From Prorocentrum cordatum (Eukaryota; Sar; Dinophyceae; Prorocentrales; Prorocentraceae), in the NCBI GenBank assembly GCA_963575745.1, contig CAUYUJ010010458.1, positions 1 to 64,000 on the forward strand: a DNA stretch of 64,000 bases. The letters are read 5' to 3'. The position numbers were made by a program, and so were the translations under genes. Of this stretch, positions 46,056 through 55,000 are shown piece after piece. The notes below the pieces were generated by a model. The model saw only the letters and a list, made by a program, of their open reading frames with translations, was not told the DNA's origin and ran no database searches. Each line of letters begins with the position of its first letter. Positions within the stretch are counted from its first letter, which is position 1.

Positions 46056-49000
46056 TCATCCTCCTGCTCATCCTCCTCCTCCCTCCTCCCTCCTTCTCGT
46101 CGTCTTCCTCATCTTCCCCCTCTCCCCCCTCTCTCCCTCTTCCCCCTTCTCCTCCTTCTCCTCGTTCCCTCCTCCTCCTCCTCTTCCTCCTCCTTCTCTG
46201 ACTCCTCCTCGTAATCATCACGGACGTTGTCTGGTAAAGAAATGCTCGCCGGCTGTCTGGTAAAAATGTCTGGTTAGGAAATGCCTGCGGCTGTCTGGTA
46301 GGGAATTGCGCGCCGGCTTTCTGGCAAGGAAACGCTTGCCTGCTCTCCACGATGTCCGCTGGCTATCCGACGACGTGCCCTGTAAAGACATGCACGCGAC
46401 TGTCTGGCAGGGAACTGCGTGCCACCTGTCTGGTAAGGAAACGCCCGCTGGCCCTCTGACTGCCTGGTAGGGAGGCATAAAGGTGGGCTTGCCCCCCCCC
46501 CCCCTTCTCCAAAGTTGACGCAGAACCTGTGTTGGGGCAGACGCTGGCGACCCACGCGCCCTCAATTTTGGAAGGGGGGGGGGGAGCGGAAGTTGCGCCT
46601 GTCGACTTGGCCGGCAAGGGCAGGGGGAAGAGGGGGAGGAGGAGGAGAAGAAGGAGGAGGGGGAGGAGGAGGAGGAGGCGGAGGACCAGAGCAAACCCAA
46701 GACGTATCCACGATATTGCAATATACCTTCCCTTCAGGGTTCTTTTTATAGGCCCCTAGAAAGGGCCATCTTCACTAGGGGAAGACCCCCCCGTTGGAAG
46801 ACGACCGTCCTGGGATGCCAGCGCCACGAATCACAATCACTACTGCGACTCGGCGATCTTGCATCGTGTCAGAACACCATTCGTGGGACTCAAACGTAAA
46901 AGAGCACTTCTGGACGCTTCGCGCATCCCCGCCAGCGCCAGCCCAGTGCGCATCTCAGTTTTTTGGGGGAAGGGGGGTCGTCACACGTGCCCCTCCAGTT
47001 TGAAGGGCATGGCCACCCAGCGCGGTGCCAAATTAAGTGCGGCGCGGCTTGTAGCACGTCAAGGTCGTCTGCTATTCTCCCTGCCAGGACTGCCAGGGCT
47101 GCTCACGATCCCATCCGATCTTCGAATTATTTCGACCCGAGCCAATCCGACTCGAACCAGCTCCCTCTCCAGCCAGCAGGGCCGAGGCCGATCCTCGATC
47201 CCAGACGGATCCAAATCCAGTTACGCGCCGATGCCGGCGCGATCCGATCCGTTCCCGACCCGATCCGATTTTGCGAATCGGTTCAGTTCAGACAGTGCCC
47301 GATTCAATCCCGCCCCCCTCCACCCTTCTCGCCCCCCTGCACACTTCCAGACAGCGGACGTCGTTAAGAAGTCGTGGCGCCGCGACGAAAAGAGCACGGC
47401 TTGTTACCCCGACCCTTGCGAGGTTCAACATGCTGCTTCTGAGTCTTGTAGACCCCAAGGATGTTCTTCCTGTTGCTCGTGATTCCAATGATGTTCTTCA
47501 CGTCGATCGTGATGCCACTGGCCCTATGTGCAGCATTGATGTATTATCGAGACCTGATGATGGGGTGTATGGTGTCTGTCTTTCGGCATCCTCGTTGTCC
47601 GCCTCGTTGCTGAACTGGTCTGTGGCGTCCGCTGCGGAGAACTCCTACGGCACATGCGCCACACTGGTGGCTGTGCGAGCTACCACGGTCTCCGCTAGCG
47701 GGCTGGATGAAGTACCTATCGAAGTTGAGCGTGTTGGCGGAGAGTGGTCGGCCCAGCGCCCAGCTACGTATCATCGCATGTTTCTCTTCAAAGTCCTGGT
47801 CATCGGTGCCCGGAAGATGCAACTATGGCTGCTGAGGTCTGTAGGACTAGCTAAGCCAAGCCAGTTTCATTCGTCGCCTTCGCACAGATTTGCCACTCGC
47901 TGTATACCTGCTGGCGGAGTCGCTCGCTCTCATGAGGGTATGGCACAGGCTCTTCAGGCGCATTGGGCAGAAGTTTTCCGAGTTAAACCTAGTCCACATG
48001 GTGATAAGGGTCCACGGTATCTAACTGACAATCCCGAGGCGGTGTTGCCTTCCCCTATTAAGGAGACGATGATATGGTGTTTTCGCCGCGTTCGCTCGAG
48101 CGCCCCAAGTCCTGATAGGCTTTCCTACGCGGCCTGGCTCGCGCATGAGGACACGATTGAGGCGTTATAATTTATTGTGTTGGAAACGCTGAGTGGACTT
48201 GGATTGCCCGCAGGCTTCAACCACCACCTACTCTGCTTCATCCCCCTAGGTGAGCAGCTTGAAGATGCTGTGGACTTGGTTCGGTCTCCTGATGCGCTTA
48301 AACCGCTGGTATTGAAGAAGACGGATGCGAAGGCCATGGCCGGTATTATTAACCTCTCCCTTCGTCGAATCGTTGAGGCCAGATGTCACCCGATTCAGCT
48401 TGGACGTTTGCAGTGTGGGCAGCTCACTTCGCACATCGCGGAGCTAAAGACCATTGCGATATGGCTGGTGGACATGAGCTTTCTGAATCTCGGCTCCCGT
48501 GCTTCATTGCTTTCAATGCCCAAGCGGCGCTCGCGTCCATGAGCTGGGATTGGATGCATCAAGTGCTATAACACCATCGGATTTCGTTTGGATATACGCA
48601 TGCTGTACGGGGCCTATGCCATGACATGCGCAGCTAGACGTGCGGGTGACAAGGTTCCTTCTTTTCTCCCATGTATCTGCAAGTGTTGGTAAGGGCTGTC
48701 CGTTGGGTGGCACGTTGTGGGCGCTGTGATTGAACCCGTTTCTTCATCATCTTCGCTTTGAGGTGGATGCTCCTTTTCTGGCAGATGCGCCTGTGCACCC
48801 CCTACGGCCTCCTGAAGTTCCTGAGCTTGTTGCAGGTGCCTGCGCTGATGATGTGGAAACGGTTCTTCCTGATCTGAGTAAGGTTGACACCGTATGGCAT
48901 GTTTCCCGCACCCTTGCCTCGATGTTTCAGCAGGCCAGGAAATGCGCGGTGCTGCCGTGCAGAACCCTTCCGGGACCATGGAGCGCATCCGAGCCTGTCT

Positions 49001-52000
49001 GCGCTCTGTCGCGTCGTCCTTAAAGGCCTTCACGATCCGTGGTTCAACGAAATAGTTTGGGATGCTTTTCGGTCCAGAGGCCTCCTTGGAGGCCCAATGG
49101 GAGACCCGCACATTGAAGCTTACGCTCCGAGTTCGGCTCCTGGCTGCCTCTTGAGCCCCCATGGAAGCCGCGACTCGTACCTATGATTCCTCCTCCATTA
49201 CCGTTCTCCCATACCTCGCACGGTTCGTCCGTCCTCCTCCCCTCCTCCTCCAGAAAGAGCCGCGGCTGCTCCATATCCTGCTGCGTTTGCCCCCAACAAG
49301 CGTTCGGAGCTCCTGAGTCGGAGATCTTGGGTCCCTGGATCGGCGCCTGTTGCTGAGGTTGTCACATGTCGTTCGGCTGCGTGGAGATTTGCTTCTTGCA
49401 TTTTCCTGGAGTTCGGGAGCTCGAGCGGCGCTTGGATGAGTGGGCTTGCCAGCATGGGCCTCTCGCGAGACACGCTCGTCGCTTGCGGTCGCCGCCGCGT
49501 TGGGCCATCTCTTGCTCCATCGCTCAGTATCTCGTGTCAGTGCTAGACGGCACCCCGTCTCAGGTGCTCGTTCGTGGCCCTTTTGGTTCAGGCAGCTGCG
49601 GCAGCCTCTGATGAGCTACGCGATGCGCGGGGCAGACGACAGGCGCCCAAAGCCGCGGCGAGCCTTCTCTCCAGCCCTCACTCTACATTGTTACCTGACC
49701 ACCTTCACCTCCTCTTCCTCCGACGCCTCGCCTCCTGGTTTCCTGGGGTCCTGCTCCCGGCGGCCCCTGAGATGGTTGCGCGACGGGCCTCGCTGAAGGC
49801 CATGTTGTGCTCCGGTAGACCCTCCTGGGCCTGGGCCCATCTTAAATCGCCCGCGGGGGCATGGGTCACGTCTGCGAGGATGCCTGTTCTTCTTCGTCGC
49901 CCTTGCCTGCTAAGTTGTGAGGGTGTGGTTGACACCCTAGCCCGGTACCTCTCCTGTCTTCGCCTGGTTCACCTCTGCCCTCCTGCCCCATCGTTCGTTT
50001 GGGCCTAGGGTCTCAATCTGAATATGACGGCGTGGTCTCTCTCGACGTTTCCCATCGTCTCAACGTCATCGCTTTTCACTTGTACCATAGATTTAAGTCT
50101 AAGCTTGATGCCTCGCCCTCTCGGCGCAATGATCTCGAGTTCCACCTGAGCTTGAAGTCTCGGTTGGAGCTTAACTGAACTCTCTCTGCGCTAGCTATGT
50201 GCGCACCTCCTCCTCCTCCTCCTCGTCCTCCTCTTCAACTTCCGCTCCCTCTTCCTCCTCCTCCTCCTCCTCCTCTTCCTGTCCAAGGCCTGGTCCCTCC
50301 CCACCTCTTGCCGCACCGACACGGCGAGGAATCTTGGGACCAACGCTACCTTGGGAGGCCTCCGCAGGATCGGCATTCAGAACTCAAGGTTTGCAGGTGC
50401 GTCGCGCAGGGCCAGGAGGCTCAAGATACTGCAAGGAGCTGGAGCCGACATCGGGATGGTTCACAGGATGGGGCCAGTGGCATCGGCCCTATGGGGATCA
50501 TCGGTCTCTGGGGTGGCCCCCACAAAAATGGCTGGGCTCCGTATCGGGGCTGCTAGTTCCCTAGGCAGGCTCCCTAAAGGTGCTTCGGTTGGGCTCAGGA
50601 TGTACACGTACGGGCTTGGGGTCAAGGTTGACCCTCTGGTGGTTTACGTGGGGCACGTGCTTTTCATGTGGGCGACTGCAGTTTGGGAAGCTGTCCCTCA
50701 CGTTCAGGTGTTGGCCAATACCATGAGGGTCTCGATCGCCAAGTTTCAGAATTCAGCTCAGCCCTGGAGGTCAGCGTCTTCCCCCAGCGACGTCGCGCTT
50801 TTAACGTTGCGGGGCATAGGCTGGGACTTTGTAGACCAGCACACCATCAAAGATGACTTGAACGTTGTGCATGACTTGCTCAGGCTCTCCCCGATGCAGG
50901 TCAGGTCTATGATCAGGCAAGGTGCTGTGCGAGCGTCAGATAGGCATGCCCTTCTCTTGCAGAATGGCCTTGATGGGCCACCTGTGTACCCTATCTTCTG
51001 GGATGGCATTTCCAGGATGTTCAAGGAGAAGTCCGAAACCTGGGGGAAGCACCATCAGAGATGTTTAAGAGGTTTGGTCTCGGGAGTTCACTGGCCCCAA
51101 GCCCGACTTCATGCTCACAACCTCCACGATGATGATCTTTGTCAGGTGTGCAAGGGGGCCCCAGGTACTTTGTGGCACCGTCAGTACGAGTGCCCTGCGC
51201 ACGAAGCATGGCGGCGAGACCATGCGAGTGCTCACTTGTGTAGGTGTGCGCAGAGAGTGAAGCAGTTCGGGCCGCTCATGGCGGAGAGGTTCGCGAGGCG
51301 CATCTTTCCTCACCCTCGCTCGCTCTTCGACGTCGAGGAGCCCACGCAAACAGTTCACTGGCACGAGAGGCCCGAGACGGGGCGTTTGACGGGGTTGTTA
51401 TTCCTGGACGGGTCGGCCAGGTACATGGGCCTCGATGGACTCACTCGGGCTGGTTGGAGTATCGTATCGGTCGACAGGTTTGGGGAGTTGCTCTCGGCGG
51501 CCTATGGTCCAGTTCCTCTGAGTGCGGCCCCGCAGCAAACTAGCAAAGATGGGGAAGACTATGCTGTATATATGCTTACGCAAGTTGGTCTTCCCCCGTT
51601 TCAATGCTATATAGACTGCCTGAGCACTCTGGATTCGCTGTCTCGGGGCCCTGGGGTCGCGGAGGGCCCTGGGGCCCCCCGTGGTCATCTTTGGGGCCCC
51701 GTGTGGGGCTCGTTCACTCTCAGCGATTTCGAGTGCTTCAAGACGCTCGGCCACGCCACGGCGGCCGATGTCGAGGCGGGCAGGAGCAGTGTTTGGGAAA
51801 GACGGGCCAATGGGCTCGCAGATAAGTTTGCCAAACTAGGAGCCGAGTGTCACGGGGTCAGCGACGAAGAGGCCAGCCTGTACAGAGGCCTCAGGTGCCT
51901 CGCCCGCGAGGCCTGCAGGTGGGCTGGATCGGTGGAGGTTCTGATGTCCAACGGGCCCCGTGACACTACAGGCCTAGTGCCCAGGTCGACAGGCAGCGAT

Positions 52001-55000
52001 GGCCAGGGGCAGCACTCACAAGAGGTTGAGGCCCTCGGCCAGGCCCTGGGCGACGATCAAAGGGAGGGGGGAGGTTCTTCGGACTTGGGGGAGGAGTGGC
52101 GTTCATTCTCTCGGCAAGTGTTTCGGGCCAACGGCCATGCTTTTTTGGCCAGCCCTGTCATTGAACCTCCTGGAAACCCCAGGGGTAGGATCCAATTTTG
52201 TTGTCGGTGCGGATCGTTTTTCTCTGGGGCTCCCAATGCTGGAGCTAAAGGCCTGTGCAGGCCCAAACTCACGACGGGTGGAATTAATGACCAGCTGAGA
52301 AGGATTCGGCAGGGCAAGTTTCCCTCGTATAAGAAGGACCTGAAGAATTTGACTCTGGGGGCTCATGAGAGCCTGAGCCTCGCCGAGCAGAGGGTCTTGG
52401 CTCAGTCGCTGGTAGAGGATGGCCAGGCCCCCCAGGGAGTTTCAGGTCCTGTGAATGTCGGCTCCGCGGAGGGCTTCGCCCCGCGAGAGCAGGTGTTGGA
52501 TTCGTTCGGCCTGTCCGAGTCGGATTTATCCTGGGTCAAGGACCTAGGGGCCGCCTCCCTCCGAGCCTCGGACTGCGGTTTCGAGTCAGACTCGGAGGCC
52601 TCCGATTTTGGCTGAACGAGGAGGTGCTCTGGCTTTAGGCCCGTCCCCAACAACCTCCTCCTCTTCCTCTCCCTCTGCCTCCTCATCCTCCGCCTCGTCC
52701 TCCTCCTCCTCCTTCTCCTCCTCCGCCATTCCTTTTCCTAAAAGATAACTCCTCCCTGTCGCACCCCGAGGCCGGTCGGAAGGGCGGGCCGGGCGTTTCG
52801 CCCGAGCCTTCCTCACCGTTTATAATTCTGATACTGAAAGTTTGCCACAGGCTCACAGATGGAAGGCGGGTCGTTTCCAAAGTGTAGATCTCGCTTCAGC
52901 GCCGCGCACATTCGTTTTAAACATGTTCTAAAGCTTCACGGATTGAGGGCGGATAGTTTTCAAAATGTGGTTCTCGCTCCAGCGCCGCGCGCAACTCTTG
53001 TAAACAAATGCAAAACTGCACGGATGGTTCTCGCCTTAGCGCCGCGCACGTTCGTTTGATACACGCGCAAGAGTGCCATTGGTTAAGCCAAGTTCGGTTT
53101 CGAAATGTGATTATCGCGTTAGCGCCTCGCACATTCATTTTCAACATTTGCAGAAGCTTCACGGATTGAGGGTGGATGGTTTTCAAAAAGTGGTTTTCGC
53201 GTTAGCGCCGCACACATTCATTCTAAGAAAGTGTAAGAGCTTCACGGAGTGAGGGCGATTCATTTTCAACATGTGGTTCTCGCATCGGCGTTGCGCACAT
53301 CCGTTTGAAACGTGTGCAAGAGTTCCACTGCTTCTGAAGGTTAACGTACCAGAAATTGCGTTCTGAACCGACGCAGGGTGCGCAACAGTTACGTTGATTT
53401 GCGGTGTTGAAGTCCCAGGAACGGTGTTCTGGCACGAGTCAGGATCGCCAAAGGGTAACAGTCAGGTTAATTGGTGGCGTTGAAGTCTTGCGAATGGTGT
53501 TCTGGCACGCTTCACGATGTTCACACTTTTGTCCCCCAACGGGGCAATTCCCCAGTGGAAATGACCCCTTGTAGGGGCCTGCAAAGAGGGATCTTCGAGG
53601 GAAGGTGTCTTTCAACATCGTTGATGAATCTTGGCTTTACACTGGTCTTCCTCCTCCTCCTCCTCCTCCTCCTTCTCCTCCTCCTCTTTCTCCTCCTCCT
53701 CCTCATGCTCCTCCTCCCCCTCCTCCTCCTCCTCCTCCCCTTCCTCCTCCTCCTCCTGCTCCTCCTCCTGCCGCCGGCGCCGCAAGCGGTCGCTGCCGCG
53801 TCCTCGTCCGCGCCGCGCGCAGCCGCTCCCAGCGCCTAAGGTAGCCTGGGAGCGTGGCGCGGCTCACGTGGGGGAATCCACGTCCGCCTCCACCACTGTA
53901 CCCCGATGGGATATTGCAAAAGCGGCCGACGAAGAAAGGGGGGGCGGGGGGGAGGAAGGTCGTCGTCGCGTGGGGGAAAACGGGGAGAGATGGGGTCGCC
54001 GTGGCCTTCAGGGGGGAGGAGTGCAGCCGTTGACGTCGTAGGTCACTCCCCCCCCTGGATGTAACTAGGTAATCCTCAGAGGACCTAGTGGAACGCCTTG
54101 TGAAGGTAGATGGAGAACATGGAGTATGAGAACTGGACTGCATCGCAGTACTGTGTACAGCTTCTTCTTGGAGTCCATCAATACGCTGGCGCTTCATACC
54201 CTGTGTGGCTGGGAACGGAGAGTCCTCGTAGATCTTCACAGGCGGGGGGTTCCTGGAAGTCGCTGTACTGGTTGATGAAATGGCCGAAGTAGCGGGCTCC
54301 ACCGTTCTTGGTCGGGATGTAGACGAGGTTCTCGTTGTTCTTGAAGATGATGTTCTGGTGAAAGAGGTCGTAGGGCTCCAGCTTGGTAAACATCTCCGTG
54401 GGATAATGCTGAAAGACAGGACCATGCATAAGTGGGGACGTAGCCTTCTTCAGGTCGCCGACATTAGGTGTAGGGTACGTTGGTAACTGCGGCATGAACG
54501 TCTTGTCCACGGTGGGGTGCCTGGAAGATCGTCGTGTCCGTGTATTCCTCGGTCTTGATCATCAAATAGCTGGAGCGCGTAAGCCAGTACTTGCGCTGCA
54601 GGGGCATAGGGGTTTGCCAATGTGGTCCCAGTTCCTTCACGATCATCTGGTACGGGTATGTAGGAGCCTTCTGGAAACACACACATAGCTTTGAAACCTT
54701 GTACGTATCTGGATTCGGCGTACTTGTAGAAGTGCTGGAAGGCAGCCTGGATGTCGGAGACGTAGAAGCCGTAGGCCCCGTTCTGGTTCTGCGACATCTT
54801 GGCGAGTAGTTGAGTCCAGCAATTGGACGTAGTCCCGTCCGAAAGAGTAGACGGAAACGGGTAGAAGTCCTGGAAACAGACGCTGTTCTGTCCGTGCGGT
54901 CCCTCTGCGTAAGCGGTAATGGTCTCGTCGGGACCAGTAGTCTCGTGCTTCGGATTGTAGTTGGCGTGGCACCACATGTAGATGCTGACGGCAGCACCTG

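Noticed and set aside
44846-46201. 451-codon Pro/Ser/Leu/Ile-rich protein
   Set aside because: Runs through CTC, CCATCC and CAT microsatellites, and it lies in the dynein intron.
41374-50178. Single LINE split by a 4 kb insertion
   Set aside because: The endonuclease part (40.6-43.3 kb) and the reverse transcriptase part (47.3-50.2 kb) do not share an interrupted reading at their ends, and dynein exons 2-3 lie between them; two separate remnants are simpler.
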